From assembly GCF_001570925.1 (NCBI RefSeq), contig NZ_BCSP01000006.1:1-64000 (forward strand): DNA of 64,000 bases, written 5' to 3'. Shown one piece after another: positions 33,022-43,158 of this stretch (its first letter is position 1; each line of letters starts with the position of its first letter). Under the pieces are notes generated by a model. It did not search any database, was not told the origin of the DNA, and saw only the letters and a program-made list of their open reading frames with translations. The position numbers and the translations under genes were made by a program. This DNA comes from [Zimmermannella] bifida NBRC 103089. GTDB lineage: Bacteria; Actinomycetota; Actinomycetes; Actinomycetales; Microbacteriaceae.

Positions 33022-35325
33022 CTAGTCGAGCTTGCCCGAATCGCGCACCAACTCACCGAATCGCTTCGGCAGCGTCTCTGCGCGAGCAGCGGCAAGCTCC
33101 GAAACCGGCACCGCAAACTGTCCCTGCACGTCCAGCACATCACCGTCGGTCACGCCGATGCGCAACACCGGGAAGTTTCGGGCCTCGCACATGTACGTGA
33201 ACTTCACGTCTTCTTCGCGCGGTACCGCGACCAGGATGCGAGCGGTCGATTCCGAGAACAGTGCGGTAGCGGCATCCACACCGTCACGCTCGCACAGCTC
33301 ATCAAGCACGATGCGCGCACCGATGCCGTAACGCGACATCTCGGCCAGCGCCAGCGCCAGACCACCCTCAGAAAGGTCGTGGGCAGCGTTCAGCAGACCC
33401 TGCTGCGAAGCACCGAGCATCAGACCAGCCAGCGCAGCTTCACCAGCGAGGTCAACCTTCGGCGGCAGACCACCGAGGTGACCGTGAATCACATCAGCCC
33501 ACATCGAGCCCGAAAGCTCTTCGGCGGTGGTGCCGAGCAGGTAGAGGTTGTCGCCCTCGTCTTGCCACGCACCGGCCACGCGGCGTGCAACATTGTCGAA
33601 ACGACCGAGCACGGCAACCACTGGCGACGGGTGAATCGGCACATCACCGGTCTGGTTGTAGAACGACACGTTACCGCCGGTCACCGGCACCTTCAGCTCG
33701 AGGCAAGCGTCAGCGAGACCCTCAACGGCCTCCTTGAACTGCCACATCACCTCGGGGTTCTCTGGCGAACCAAAGTTCAGGCAGTCCGAAACCGCCATCG
33801 GCACGGCACCGGTCGTAGCGACGTTACGGAATGCTTCGGCCAGCGCGAGCTGCGCACCCGCACGCGGGTCGAGCTGCGAGTAGCGACCATTCGCATCCAG
33901 CGACACCGCCACACCCATGCCGGTAGCTTCATCCACACGAATCACGCCCGAGTCTTCGGGGTATGCAAACGCGGTGTTACCGAGCACGTAGCGGTCGTAC
34001 TGGTCGGTGATCCACGACGGGTCGGCCGCATTCGGCGACGACAGGATGCGCATGAACTGGTCGCGCAGTTCGTCACCGGTCTGCGGGCGGGCAAGCGCCT
34101 CGGCACGGTCAGCCTGCAGCGCGTCGAGCCAAGCCGGGTACGCAACCGGGCGGTCGTAAACGGGCGAGTCAACGGCGACGGTGCGTGGGTCAACATCAAC
34201 GATGCGGCCACCGCGCCAGTCAATCGTCAGGCGACCCGAGTCGTTCACTTCGCCGAGCACCGAGGTCTCAACCTGCCACTTTTCGGTGACCGCGAGGAAC
34301 GCTTCGAGCTTCTCAGGGCGAACAATCGCCATCATGCGTTCCTGCGATTCCGACATCAGAATCTCTTCGGCAGTCAGCGTCGAGTCGCGCAGCAGCACCG
34401 AGTCGAGGTCGATGTGCATACCCCCGTCACCGGCCGCCGCGAGCTCCGAGGTGGCGCACGAAATACCGGCGGCACCGAGGTCCTGAATACCCTCAACGGC
34501 GTCGTTCGCGAACAGCTCGAGGCAGCACTCGATCAGTACCTTCTCGGCGAACGGGTCGCCAACCTGCACGGCAGGACGCTTGGTTGGGCCGCCCTCATCG
34601 AACGTGTCCGACGCAAGAATCGAGGCGCCACCAATCCCGTCACCACCGGTGCGCGCACCAAAGAGCACAACCTTGTTGCCGGCACCGCGAGCGTTCGCCA
34701 GGTGCAGGTCGTCGTGCTTCAGCACACCAACAGCCAGCGCGTTCACGAGCGGGTTCACCTGGTAGGTCTTGTCGAACCAGGTCTCGCCACCGATGTTCGG
34801 CAGGCCAAGGCAGTTGCCGTAGAACGAGATACCGCCGACAACGCCGTTCACGACGCGCGAGGTGTCGGCCTCGTCGATGTCACCGAAACGCAGCGCATCC
34901 ATGACCGCAACGGGGCGGGCACCCATCGAAATAATGTCGCGAACGATACCGCCAACGCCGGTCGCGGCGCCCTGGAACGGCTCGATGTAGCTCGGGTGGT
35001 TGTGCGACTCAACCTTGAAGGTCACGGCCCAGTTGTCACCGAGGTCGATCACACCGGCGTTCTCGCCCATGCCCACGAGCAGGTGCTCGCGCATGTCATC
35101 GGTAACCTTCTTGCCGAATTCGCGCAGGTACTTCTTCGACGACTTGTACGAACAGTGCTCCGACCACATCACCGAGTACATGGCGAGCTCACCCGACGTT
35201 GGGCGGCGGCCCAGAATCTCGCGGATCTTGGCATACTCGTCGGCTTTCAGACCGAGCGCCTCGAACGGCTGCGACTTCTCGGGGGTTTGCTCAGCGTGTT
35301 CGACGGTGTCGAGAATGTCGTGCAA
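33022..35325 (-). CDS. purL: Phosphoribosylformylglycinamidine synthase subunit PurL
   Basis: A 767-residue small-type PurL, the synthase subunit of the PurLQS complex that converts FGAR to FGAM with ATP and ammonia from PurQ. Landmarks are [18 protein letters not shown] near the N-terminus, the ATP/Mg loop [24 protein letters not shown], and [11 protein letters not shown]. The start is TTG at 35325, backed by AGGAG 7-11 nt upstream. It is separated from purQ and purS by two unrelated genes (DUF3817 and EamA). Confidence 0.96.
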   Translation of the reverse strand: MHDILDTVEHAEQTPEKSQPFEALGLKADEYAKIREILGRRPTSGELAMYSVMWSEHCSYKSSKKYLREFGKKVTDDMREHLLVGMGENAGVIDLGDNWAVTFKVESHNHPSYIEPFQGAATGVGGIVRDIISMGARPVAVMDALRFGDIDEADTSRVVNGVVGGISFYGNCLGLPNIGGETWFDKTYQVNPLVNALAVGVLKHDDLHLANARGAGNKVVLFGARTGGDGIGGASILASDTFDEGGPTKRPAVQVGDPFAEKVLIECCLELFANDAVEGIQDLGAAGISCATSELAAAGDGGMHIDLDSVLLRDSTLTAEEILMSESQERMMAIVRPEKLEAFLAVTEKWQVETSVLGEVNDSGRLTIDWRGGRIVDVDPRTVAVDSPVYDRPVAYPAWLDALQADRAEALARPQTGDELRDQFMRILSSPNAADPSWITDQYDRYVLGNTAFAYPEDSGVIRVDEATGMGVAVSLDANGRYSQLDPRAGAQLALAEAFRNVATTGAVPMAVSDCLNFGSPENPEVMWQFKEAVEGLADACLELKVPVTGGNVSFYNQTGDVPIHPSPVVAVLGRFDNVARRVAGAWQDEGDNLYLLGTTAEELSGSMWADVIHGHLGGLPPKVDLAGEAALAGLMLGASQQGLLNAAHDLSEGGLALALAEMSRYGIGARIVLDELCERDGVDAATALFSESTARILVAVPREEDVKFTYMCEARNFPVLRIGVTDGDVLDVQGQFAVPVSELAAARAETLPKRFGELVRDSGKLD

Positions 35326-35486
35326 CTCGGGCTCCTGACTTGAGGGGGCACATCGGAAGGTCTGCGGTCAGTCTACCGGGATGCGCGGGGTACCGGGGAT
35401 GCGCGGGGTACACGTTCGCCGTGTTCGGTACCGGATGCATCCGGTCACGTGCACGTGCATCCGCTACGGGATGCGACCGGCCGCGA

Positions 35487-35945
35487 CTAGCCGCGGGTGA
35501 GCGCGGGCACAAAGATCACGACGAACACCACGAACGCGATCACACTCAGCGTGATTGGGTGGCGGCGCGCCCAGGGGACGACTCCGCCCATGCGCGCGAC
35601 CAGCGGAGCGGGAGTCCAGGTCACGGTGACCTCGTCGTCCCAGCCACCGGCGAGCATCCCCTTCTTGTGCATCCACCAGTCATAGGCGAGCGTCATGAAC
35701 GGCGGAATCGACGCCAAGCCACCGCACACTACGGCCCATAGCGGCCAGCGGTAGTGCGCCGAAATCACGACACCCGAAAACAGGTACGAGAGGAATACGG
35801 TTCCGTGCGCGGCTCCGGCAAACGCCACCAGCGGCGTACCGATCTCGGGCGCCCAGAGGTACTTGAACCCCATCGCCACCAGCAACAGCGCCCAGGTAAT
35901 GGCTTCGGCAATCGAGGCGGTACGGAGCAGGCGCGCGGGAGTCAT
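35487..35945 (-). CDS. DUF3817 membrane protein
   Basis: A 152-residue protein with about four transmembrane helices. The segment RTASIAEAITWALLLVAMGFKY with the following GAAHGTVFLSYLF and CGGLASIPPFMTL is the DUF3817 pattern. ATG 35945 is chosen over a longer upstream frame because the domain starts there. A further C-terminal helix (ITLSVIAFVVFVVIFVPAL) ends the protein. Function is unknown. The family is common in actinobacteria, frequently close to purine or GMP genes. Confidence 0.88.
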   Translation of the reverse strand: MTPARLLRTASIAEAITWALLLVAMGFKYLWAPEIGTPLVAFAGAAHGTVFLSYLFSGVVISAHYRWPLWAVVCGGLASIPPFMTLAYDWWMHKKGMLAGGWDDEVTVTWTPAPLVARMGGVVPWARRHPITLSVIAFVVFVVIFVPALTRG

Positions 35946-36000
35946 GTCTTCCAGGATACCGCTGGGGTATTCACCGCGGGGTGCTCGGCCCCGGCCGTGC

Positions 36001-37224
36001 CTAGCTCGGTTTGCGGCCGGATGCGGAGGGCCCGCTCGACGTGCGGATCGTGCGGTTCGCGTGTGCCCGCATCCGCTTGAACCGCCGCCGCTTGCGCCGC
36101 TCACCCGAAGTGCTCGCCAACGAAATGAACATCACCGTCGCGATGATTGCGATGACGCCCACCCACTGCAAGAGCGAAATCTGCTCGTTCAACAGGATCA
36201 GACCGGCCATGATCGCAATCAGCGGCTGCATCAGCAGCAGCATCGAGCCGGTAGCCGAATCAAGTCGGGCCAGGGCATTCGAAGTCGCAATCCAGCCAAT
36301 AACCTGACCGAGCAAGGCCGTCGCCGCGAGAATCAACACCGCCGTCATCGGTGGCGTCAGGTTCGGCGCACCGAACGCGGTTGAGACGCTCGTGCCCACA
36401 ATCGTGGTCGACAGCGTCGCCAAGAACACCTGCGTCGACGCGTGTCCGGCAGCCCGCGCACGGCCAAGAATCAGGATGTACACCGAGTACGCAAATCCGC
36501 CGGCAACCGCCAGCAGCACCCCGATAAACACATCGCCGGTCAGGTCGCCGCTCTCGATAATGCCGCTGAGCAGCAGCACCCCCGTGAGCATGATCGGGAT
36601 CGCCGCAATGAACGCCACCGAGAGCTTCTCGCGGAAAATCACCAGCGCAATCAGCGGCACGATAATCACCTGCAAATTACCGGCGACCGTCGCAATACCC
36701 GCGCCCGCGAGCATCACGCCCTGCGTCCACAGGCCCACATCCAGGCCAAAGAACACGCCACCGAGCAGGTGCAGCAGCAGCGTCCGGCGCGGCATTGGAC
36801 CGTTCAGGCGCCGCTCCCAGATCGCCAAGAACAGCAGCGGAACCAGCGCGAGCCCAAAGCGGAACAGCACCGAGGTCGCGGTATTTTCCCCGGCCATCCG
36901 AATAAATACCGGGCTAAACCCAACCGTGAACGACCCGATCAACGCGACCAGGCGCGCATCCACCTTATTTAGGAACCCGAAAATGTCTTTCGGAACCGGC
37001 CGCCCCGCCTCGCGCAGCTGATGCGCTTCTTCGGCAGTGAGCGACGTCGTAATCAGCGTCGTGGTGGATGCGATGGGCGGGATCGCGCGCAGCAGCTCGC
37101 CGGCGTCGGGTGCCGGTTCGATCGGCATGCCAATGGCGGTGGTGTTGATGCGCTCAACGTGGTCGCGCTGACGCTCGCGAGGTTTTGCCCAGTGTGAGCG
37201 ATCGGGCTCGTCCCACTCGCGCAT
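36001..37224 (-). CDS. EamA-family (DMT) transporter
   Basis: A 407-residue drug/metabolite transporter with ten transmembrane helices in two EamA repeats (first around VALIGSFTVGFSPVFIRMAGE, second around VLLAVAGGFAYSVYILILGRARAAG). A hydrophilic N-terminus of about 90 residues, with no recognisable domain, precedes the membrane part and is unusually long. The C-terminus is a strongly basic tail (GERRKRRRFKRMR). The start ATG 37224 has AGGAGG upstream. It probably exports a metabolite; the substrate is unknown. Confidence 0.9.
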   Translation of the reverse strand: MREWDEPDRSHWAKPRERQRDHVERINTTAIGMPIEPAPDAGELLRAIPPIASTTTLITTSLTAEEAHQLREAGRPVPKDIFGFLNKVDARLVALIGSFTVGFSPVFIRMAGENTATSVLFRFGLALVPLLFLAIWERRLNGPMPRRTLLLHLLGGVFFGLDVGLWTQGVMLAGAGIATVAGNLQVIIVPLIALVIFREKLSVAFIAAIPIMLTGVLLLSGIIESGDLTGDVFIGVLLAVAGGFAYSVYILILGRARAAGHASTQVFLATLSTTIVGTSVSTAFGAPNLTPPMTAVLILAATALLGQVIGWIATSNALARLDSATGSMLLLMQPLIAIMAGLILLNEQISLLQWVGVIAIIATVMFISLASTSGERRKRRRFKRMRAHANRTIRTSSGPSASGRKPS

Positions 37225-37312
37225 GCGACCTCCTGCGACGAATTAAGCGGCTGAACGTTGGCAGGCACCGCGGCGCTGGCCGCAAGGTGATGCCTGCAAA
37301 CCTATCGAACGA

Positions 37313-37349
37313 ATATGACCGCCAGGGGAGTACCCACTGGCGGTCATAT
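37313..37349 (-). terminator. Hairpin terminator of the purS-purQ unit
   Basis: Perfect 13-bp arms ATATGACCGCCAG and CTGGCGGTCATAT around an 11-nt loop, 39 bp past the purQ stop. Confidence 0.7.
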
Positions 37350-37387
37350 GTCGCAATGTCAAACGCTCGGCGACGTGGCCGAACGAA

Positions 37388-38080
37388 TTACGAAACGAGC
37401 TGCTGAATGAGTCCCGCGAACATTGGCAGACCGTCGATACCCGAACGCATCCGCTCGTCGTTGTCGGGGCCGTAGCCGCGCTCAACGGCGTGCTCAGGGT
37501 GCGGCATGAGACCAACAACATTGCCAGCTTCGTTGCGCAGACCCGCAATGTCGTTCATCGAACCGTTCGGGTTGACGTCGAGGTAGCGGAAGGTGACGAG
37601 GCCTTCGCCTTCGATGCGCTTGAGCGTCTCGTCGTCGGCGATGAAGCCGCCCTCACCGTTCTTGAGCGGGATGATGATTTCTTCGTTGGTTTCGTAGCCG
37701 CGGGTCCACGGGGTGTCAGTGTTTTCGACGCGCAGACGCTGGTCGCGGCAGATGAAACGGCCGTGGTCGTTGCGAATCAGACCACCTGGCAGCAGGTGGG
37801 ATTCGACGAGCATCTGGAAACCGTTGCAGATACCGAGCACGGGCAGACCCTTGCCAGCAGCTGCTTTGATTTCGGCCATGATCGGTGCGTGAGAGGCGAT
37901 GGCACCGCAGCGCAGGTAGTCGCCGTAGCTAAAGCCGCCGGGCAGCACTACCGCGTCGACGCCCTGCAGGTCGTGGTCGGCGTGCCAAAGGGCAACCGCT
38001 TCGCCACCCGCGAGCGTGATCGCGCGCTGTGCGTCACGGTCGTCGAGCGAACCGGGGAAAGTAACAACTCCAACGCGCAC
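37388..38080 (-). CDS. purQ: Phosphoribosylformylglycinamidine synthase subunit PurQ
   Basis: A 230-residue class-I glutamine amidotransferase that delivers ammonia to PurL. The nucleophile is in [12 protein letters not shown] and the His/Glu pair in [13 protein letters not shown]. The N-terminus [18 protein letters not shown] is typical. GTG 38080 is the start, 2 bp after the purS stop, so the two are translated together. Confidence 0.96.
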   Translation of the reverse strand: MRVGVVTFPGSLDDRDAQRAITLAGGEAVALWHADHDLQGVDAVVLPGGFSYGDYLRCGAIASHAPIMAEIKAAAGKGLPVLGICNGFQMLVESHLLPGGLIRNDHGRFICRDQRLRVENTDTPWTRGYETNEEIIIPLKNGEGGFIADDETLKRIEGEGLVTFRYLDVNPNGSMNDIAGLRNEAGNVVGLMPHPEHAVERGYGPDNDERMRSGIDGLPMFAGLIQQLVS

Positions 38081-38082
38081 GG

Positions 38083-38451
38083 CTATGCCTGCTCGCCTGC
38101 GTTGGCTGTTTCGTTGGCGACGGCCTGTGCGTCGTTAGCGGCGCCGGTGGGCAGGAAGCCGTCGTCGGTAACCGTTTCGGTGTCGGCCGGGTCGATCTCG
38201 ACCTCGTCAACGACCTCGATCGAGATGACGTCTTCGATCACGCCGTTCGAGAGCAGGTCGTCGGCGATGGCGGCAATTTCTTCCATTAGCTCGGCGGTGA
38301 CTTCGGCCTCGCTGGTGATCTCGAATCGCTTGCCGATGCGAACATCGGTGATGTGAGGGTTTCCGGCGGCAGCGAGCGAGCGCTGAACAGCCTTACCTGC
38401 TGGGTCGAGTAGTTCGCGCTTGGGCATTACCTCGACGACGATTTTCGGCAT
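38083..38451 (-). CDS. purS: Phosphoribosylformylglycinamidine synthase subunit PurS with C-terminal extension
   Basis: A 122-residue protein. The first 80 or so residues form the PurS domain ([20 protein letters not shown], then [13 protein letters not shown]), which bridges PurL and PurQ. The usual PurS ends near residue 80-85. Here an acidic, Ala-rich tail of about 35 residues follows ([19 protein letters not shown] and beyond). The tail is probably disordered. It is first in the purS-purQ unit. Confidence 0.93.
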   Translation of the reverse strand: MPKIVVEVMPKRELLDPAGKAVQRSLAAAGNPHITDVRIGKRFEITSEAEVTAELMEEIAAIADDLLSNGVIEDVISIEVVDEVEIDPADTETVTDDGFLPTGAANDAQAVANETANAGEQA

Positions 38452-38708
38452 CCGAGACTCCTGTCACTGAAACGTAGACGTACGCAGTCAATCCTAACGG
38501 TCACCGCAGGGCAGCGGTGCCACCGTGTTTGCCGCCGATGTTTGCTGCCCGGTTTCGCGTTGCAATTCGCGGCGCAATTCGGTGTTCCGGATGCGGTGTG
38601 CTCGTTCGCGTTCAGGGCAACCGGTTACGTTTAGCGCCAGAACTGCGCGCCACCAGGTGCGCCCCAGCCCGACCGACCGCTGTATCCGCGGACATTAATG
38701 AGGACTGC

Positions 38709-40007
38709 ATGACGCACGCATCCGAATCCACCAGAACCAACGCAACGACCGACGCTGCGGTACCCACCGCATCCACCGAACGCCCGCCGAGCCACGCAGA
38801 ACTGCAACGGGACGCCGAAGTGCAAGGCCGCATCCCGCTGCCGAACCGCCTCGGTGAGCTGTGGACCGATGCGTTTGGCGTCGCCGCAACCCGGGCGCTG
38901 CAGGCCGTGATCTTGCTGCTGCTCGGTGGCCTGGTGATTTGGGGTCTGCTGCAGGTGTCGATCATCGTGATCCCGGTGCTGCTGGCGCTGATTATCGCCT
39001 CGGCCATCGCACCCGTGATCGCGTGGCTTGGGCGCCGGGGACTGCCGCGCACGCTGTCGACCGTGATCGTGTTTGTTGGCGCAGTCGTCGTGTTCGGCGG
39101 GTTGATTTGGCTGGTTGTCGAGCAGGTGCGGATGCAGTGGGATGAGCTCGTGCGCACCACGACCGAGGGCGTCGGGCAGCTCGTGGCCGGTTGGAACAAG
39201 ACCTTTCCGCAATTCCCGATCAACGACGAAGCCATGGGACAGGCGTTGACCGCGATTCAGGATGGCGCGAAGAACATCAGCTTCGGTTCGGTGAGCTCGG
39301 GCATCGCCTCGGGGCTGAGCGCGTTCGGCTCGTTCGTTACCAGCCTGGTGTTGTTCTTGGTGGTGCTGTTCTTCTTTACGAAGGACGGTCCGACGCTGTG
39401 GTCGTTTGTGATTCGCCCGCTTCGTGCCGCCCAGCACCGCCGCGCTGAGCTCATGGGTGTGCGAGCCGTGGCCGTGATGGGTGGCTACGTGCGTGGCACC
39501 GTGATCGTGGCGCTCGTGGATGCGGTGTTCATCGGCATCGGCCTGTTCATCGTTGGGGTGCCGCTGGCGCTGCCGCTGTCGGTCGTGGTGTTTATCTTGG
39601 CGTTCATCCCGGTGGTGGGCGCAACGCTTGCGGGCGTGATCGCGGCGGCGGTGACGCTGGTCACGAACGGCCCGACCGAGGCGGTCATCGTGGCGGTCAT
39701 CGTGCTGGTGGTGAACCAGCTTGAGGGCAACCTGCTGCAGCCGGTGGTGCTTGGGCGCTCGCTGAAGCTGCACGAGCTGGTGGTGCTGCTCGCGCTGATG
39801 ACCGGAACCGTGCTCGGCGGCATTATCGGCACGCTGCTTTCGGTGCCGCTGATGGCGATCGTCTGGGCGCTGGTGAAGGCATGGAACGAGACGCTGCCGG
39901 AACTTGAGCGTGATGCTGACGGCGACGGGGTTGCCGATGCTGATCGGGATGCGGGTGGTGACACAACGGTTGGCGCCGAGTCGGGCGCGAAGACTGCCGA
40001 CGCTTAG
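38709..40007 (+). CDS. AI-2E/PerM-family membrane protein
   Basis: A 432-residue protein with about eight transmembrane helices and the AI-2E transporter family layout: paired N-terminal helices (LQAVILLLLGGLVIWGLLQV), a long extracytoplasmic amphipathic segment, and C-terminal helices containing FILAFIPVVGATLAGVIAA and the conserved NQLEGNLLQPVVLG motif. ATG 38709 is preferred; upstream frame lacks homology. Some family members export the autoinducer-2 precursor or act as Na+/H+ antiporters, but most are uncharacterised. Confidence 0.9.
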   Translation: MTHASESTRTNATTDAAVPTASTERPPSHAELQRDAEVQGRIPLPNRLGELWTDAFGVAATRALQAVILLLLGGLVIWGLLQVSIIVIPVLLALIIASAIAPVIAWLGRRGLPRTLSTVIVFVGAVVVFGGLIWLVVEQVRMQWDELVRTTTEGVGQLVAGWNKTFPQFPINDEAMGQALTAIQDGAKNISFGSVSSGIASGLSAFGSFVTSLVLFLVVLFFFTKDGPTLWSFVIRPLRAAQHRRAELMGVRAVAVMGGYVRGTVIVALVDAVFIGIGLFIVGVPLALPLSVVVFILAFIPVVGATLAGVIAAAVTLVTNGPTEAVIVAVIVLVVNQLEGNLLQPVVLGRSLKLHELVVLLALMTGTVLGGIIGTLLSVPLMAIVWALVKAWNETLPELERDADGDGVADADRDAGGDTTVGAESGAKTADA

Positions 40008-40154
40008 CCAGACGCTGCTAGCTAGGCCGACGCCGCAAACGCTTAGGTGCGTGCTGCCGCTCATCAAATTGCGGTGAATCGGCGCGGATGCGGCGGTTTT
40101 CGCCCCAAATGATGAGTCGCGGCACGTTCGGGCGCGGGTCAGCCGGGAAAACGA

Positions 40155-40186
40155 AGGGCGGGGACATCAAGTGATGTCCCCGCCCT
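40155..40186. terminator. Bidirectional terminator between convergent genes
   Basis: Perfect 15-bp arms AGGGCGGGGACATCA and TGATGTCCCCGCCCT around AG, followed by AGGTTTATTT. It serves the AI-2E gene on the plus strand and purD-purC on the minus strand. Confidence 0.8.
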
Positions 40187-40259
40187 AGGTTTATTTGGCC
40201 CGCTGCGTGTTTGGCGTGCGGCTTGGCGCGTGGTGTTCCAGCCCGCCAGGCTCAGCGAA

Positions 40260-42476
40260 CTAGCGCGTCAGGCGATCGATGAGCTCGCGGTAGCGAGCCT
40301 GCGTCTGCGCCACGATCGATGCTGGCAGTACCGGTGGCACACCCTCACCGTTCCAGTTGGCCTTGAGCCAGTTACGCACGATCTGCTTGTCAAACGACGC
40401 CAGGCGCTCGTTCAGTGGCAGCGATTCGTCGCGGTAGCTGGCCGCATCCCAGAAGCGCGACGAGTCCGAGGTGAGCACCTCATCGGCGAGCACAACCTCG
40501 TCGCTGCCCAGCTCGTGACCGAACTCAAACTTCGTGTCGGCGAGCACCAGGCCGCGCTCGGCAGCAATCGTGCTGGCCGCGGTGAACAGGCGCAGCGAGA
40601 CGTCGCGCAGGCGAGCGGCAACCTGCTCGCCAACCAGTTCAACGGTCTGCTCATAGGTGATGTTCTCGTCGTGCTCACCTTGCGGCGCCTTGTATGCAGG
40701 CGTGTAGATCGGTGCCGGCAGGCGGTCGCCGTCCTGCATTCCGGCAGGCAGCGGCACACCGCAGATCGCGCCGGTGCGCTCGTACTCGGCGAAGCCCGAA
40801 CCGGTCAGGTAGCCGCGCACCACGCACTCAATCGGGTACATCTCGAGCTTGGCCACGCGCATGGCGCGAGCCGCAAGCTCAGGCGAGAGCGCCGCATCCC
40901 AGCCCGCGTCTTCGCGCAGGTGGTTGGCAACCGGAAGCTGGCTGAACCAGAACCGGCTGAGTTCGTTCAGCATGGCCCCCTTGCCGGGAATCTCCGGCTC
41001 GAGCAGGTGGTCAAAGGCCGAAACACGGTTGCTGGCCACTACGAGCAGCGCCGATGCGTCGGCATCCGACTCGTAAATCTCGCGAACCTTGCCCGAGTAC
41101 ACGTGACGCCAACCGTCAAGCTGCGCCGGTGCATCCTGAACTACCGCCGGAGCCGGGGCAGCCTCGGCAACTGCAGCCATGGCACCCGTGCGGGCACGGA
41201 TGACGTCCTGCAGTGCGGCACCGGCCTGGGCGATGTCGGTGCGGAACTGGCCGCCTTCGAGACGGATGCGGTCCATCGCGGTGTACGCGTTGCGTCGCGC
41301 TTCCTGCAGCGATTCGGCACCGGCCACCACGTTGAGTACGCGGCCACCGGTTGCGGTCACCACACCGTCGTTCTCGGCTGTCGCGGCGTGCAGCACCAGC
41401 GCGCCAGTAGCTTCAGCATCCTCGAGCCCGGTGATTTCACGGCCCGAACGCACCTGCTCGGGGTAGCCCTCCGAAGCGAGCACAACCGTGACGAACGACT
41501 TGTCGTTGAGCGACAGTTCGGGTGCGTGCTGGTCGAGGGTGCCGTTGGCGGATGCGAGCAGCAGTTCCGAGAGCGGCTCGGTCAGGCGCTGCAGCACGAC
41601 CTGGGTTTCGGGGTCGCCGAAACGGGCGTTGAATTCGATGACGCGAATGGCGCTGTGGTTCACGATCAGGCCGCAGTAGAGCAGACCCTGGAACGGGACG
41701 CCGTCGGCACGCATGGTGTCGACGATCGGTTGCGCAACCTCGCGCTCAATGGTGCGCATGAACTCGCGCTCGCCACCGAACTGGTCGATCAGGAACGGAA
41801 CCGGGGTGTACGCGCCCATGCCGCCGGTGTTGGGGCCGGCGTCGTTGTTGTTGAGTCGCTTGAAGTCCTGTGCCGGTGGCAGTGCGCGAACGGTCTCGCC
41901 GTCGGTGATGCAGAACAGCGATACCTCTTGGCCATCGAGGAACTCCTCAACCAGCACGGGACCGTGTGGCAGCCACACTTCGGCGTGACGCAGGGCGGCG
42001 TCGCGTTCTTCGGTAACGATGACACCCTTGCCGGATGCGAGTCCGTCGGCCTTGATGACGTACGGCGCACCGTACTGGTCGAGGGTCGCGGCAACTTCGG
42101 CGAGGTCGGTGAGGCGCACGGCACGACCGGTTGGCACACCAGCACGCTGCATGACATCCTTCGCGAACGTCTTCGAGCCTTCGAGCTGCGCAGCGGCCTT
42201 CGACGGGCCGAATACCGGCATACCGAGCTCGCGCACGGCGTCGGCAACGCCCGCAACGAGCGGCGCCTCCGGGCCGATCACGACCAAGTCGATAGCCTCA
42301 TCCTTAACGAACTCGGCAATGAGATCGGGGTTGGATTGATCGATGCGAATCCGTTCGGCTTCGCGCGCAATGCCGGTGTTACCCGGGGCGACGACGAGCT
42401 GATGTGCATTCTCTTGAGCGAGCGAGTGCACGATGGCGTGTTCGCGCGCGCCTGAACCAAGTACCAGAATCTTCAC
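40260..42476 (-). CDS. purDC: Fused PurD-PurC: phosphoribosylamine-glycine ligase and SAICAR synthase
   Basis: A 738-residue single frame. Residues 1 to about 425 are a complete PurD (MKILVLGSGAREHAI; KADGLASGKGVIV; NARFGDPETQ). A linker of about 20 residues rich in Ala and Pro follows. Residues from about 450 are a complete PurC (HVYSGKVREIYE; NRVSAFD; ECVVRGYLTGSGFAEY; LADTKFEFG; LTSDSSRFW). The enzyme should make GAR from phosphoribosylamine and SAICAR from CAIR, two non-consecutive steps. The linker and both active sites are intact, so this is a real fusion. purD starts 31 bp from the divergent SCP-like gene. Confidence 0.93.
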   Translation of the reverse strand: MKILVLGSGAREHAIVHSLAQENAHQLVVAPGNTGIAREAERIRIDQSNPDLIAEFVKDEAIDLVVIGPEAPLVAGVADAVRELGMPVFGPSKAAAQLEGSKTFAKDVMQRAGVPTGRAVRLTDLAEVAATLDQYGAPYVIKADGLASGKGVIVTEERDAALRHAEVWLPHGPVLVEEFLDGQEVSLFCITDGETVRALPPAQDFKRLNNNDAGPNTGGMGAYTPVPFLIDQFGGEREFMRTIEREVAQPIVDTMRADGVPFQGLLYCGLIVNHSAIRVIEFNARFGDPETQVVLQRLTEPLSELLLASANGTLDQHAPELSLNDKSFVTVVLASEGYPEQVRSGREITGLEDAEATGALVLHAATAENDGVVTATGGRVLNVVAGAESLQEARRNAYTAMDRIRLEGGQFRTDIAQAGAALQDVIRARTGAMAAVAEAAPAPAVVQDAPAQLDGWRHVYSGKVREIYESDADASALLVVASNRVSAFDHLLEPEIPGKGAMLNELSRFWFSQLPVANHLREDAGWDAALSPELAARAMRVAKLEMYPIECVVRGYLTGSGFAEYERTGAICGVPLPAGMQDGDRLPAPIYTPAYKAPQGEHDENITYEQTVELVGEQVAARLRDVSLRLFTAASTIAAERGLVLADTKFEFGHELGSDEVVLADEVLTSDSSRFWDAASYRDESLPLNERLASFDKQIVRNWLKANWNGEGVPPVLPASIVAQTQARYRELIDRLTR

Positions 42477-42507
42477 CAGGACAGGTTACCGAACCGAGGA
42501 GGTAAAC

Positions 42508-42960
42508 ATGCGAGTCCGGATCGACGATGCCGCAGGAATCGCCGCGCTTTCGGCATGGTGGCAGGCGACGCGCGAATTCGAATCCGATGAACTCCGTACC
42601 GCCGAAACGGGTGCGGCTGCCGCATCGCCGACCGCGCGCTTGCCACGAGCAACCCTCGCCACCGCAGTTCGGTACACGCTGCAGCGGCTTACCGACCTTG
42701 CCCCGGGTAAGTCGGTTGAGGTGCGAGTGCCGCCGTTTGGCGCGGTGCAGTGCGTCGAAGGGCCAGGGCACACGCGCGGTACGCCGCCGAACGTTATTGA
42801 GATGGATGCGGCGACCTGGCTCGCGCTTGCCGTTGGCGAGATGTCGTGGGATGCGGCACGCAGCGCGGGCGACGGGCGCGTGCAGGCTTCGGGCGTGCGC
42901 GCTGATCTGACCGGGCTGGTGCCGGTGCTCGGCCTAGCTGAGCGCGACCGGCTTCGCTAG
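42508..42960 (+). CDS. Sterol-carrier-family protein (SCP2-like)
   Basis: A 150-residue protein of the actinobacterial sterol carrier family. The signature SVEVRVPPFGAVQCVEGPGHTRGTPPNVIEMDAATWLALAVG covers residues 70-115 or so. GGAGG precedes ATG 42508 at good spacing. It is divergent from purD and is commonly found beside purine genes in this bacterial group. The SCP2 fold binds hydrophobic ligands, but the ligand here is unknown. Confidence 0.9.
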   Translation: MRVRIDDAAGIAALSAWWQATREFESDELRTAETGAAAASPTARLPRATLATAVRYTLQRLTDLAPGKSVEVRVPPFGAVQCVEGPGHTRGTPPNVIEMDAATWLALAVGEMSWDAARSAGDGRVQASGVRADLTGLVPVLGLAERDRLR

Positions 42961-42999
42961 GCGAGACTCGCTCGCCTGACTTGGTGGCATCGGCGTTGC

Positions 43000-43074
43000 C
43001 GCAAAATTTGTTGCCCCACAGCGGCTTCGAAGCAATATTTGTCGTGAAGGTCGTCAGAGGCAACAGATGTTGAC
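43000..43074. repeat. 75-bp palindromic element, family B copy 2
   Basis: Aligns without gaps to 14413-14487. Outer arms CGCAAAATTTGTTGCC (43000-43015) and GGCAACAGATGTTGAC (43059-43074) are more degraded than in copy 1. It lies 40 bp after the SCP-like gene. Confidence 0.6.
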
Positions 43075-43158
43075 GGTTAGGTAGCAGCAGTTGGTCGCGA
43101 GGCGCCCGGGATGCGGGTGCGATGTTCGAAAACGCGACCGGATGCGAGAATGGGCGGT

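Noticed and set aside
33007-35343. 778-codon frame antisense to purL
   Set aside because: It is a shadow of purL with Arg/His-rich, domain-free translation.
40230-42455. 741-codon frame antisense to the purD-purC fusion
   Set aside because: A codon-bias shadow; the minus strand has both complete enzymes.
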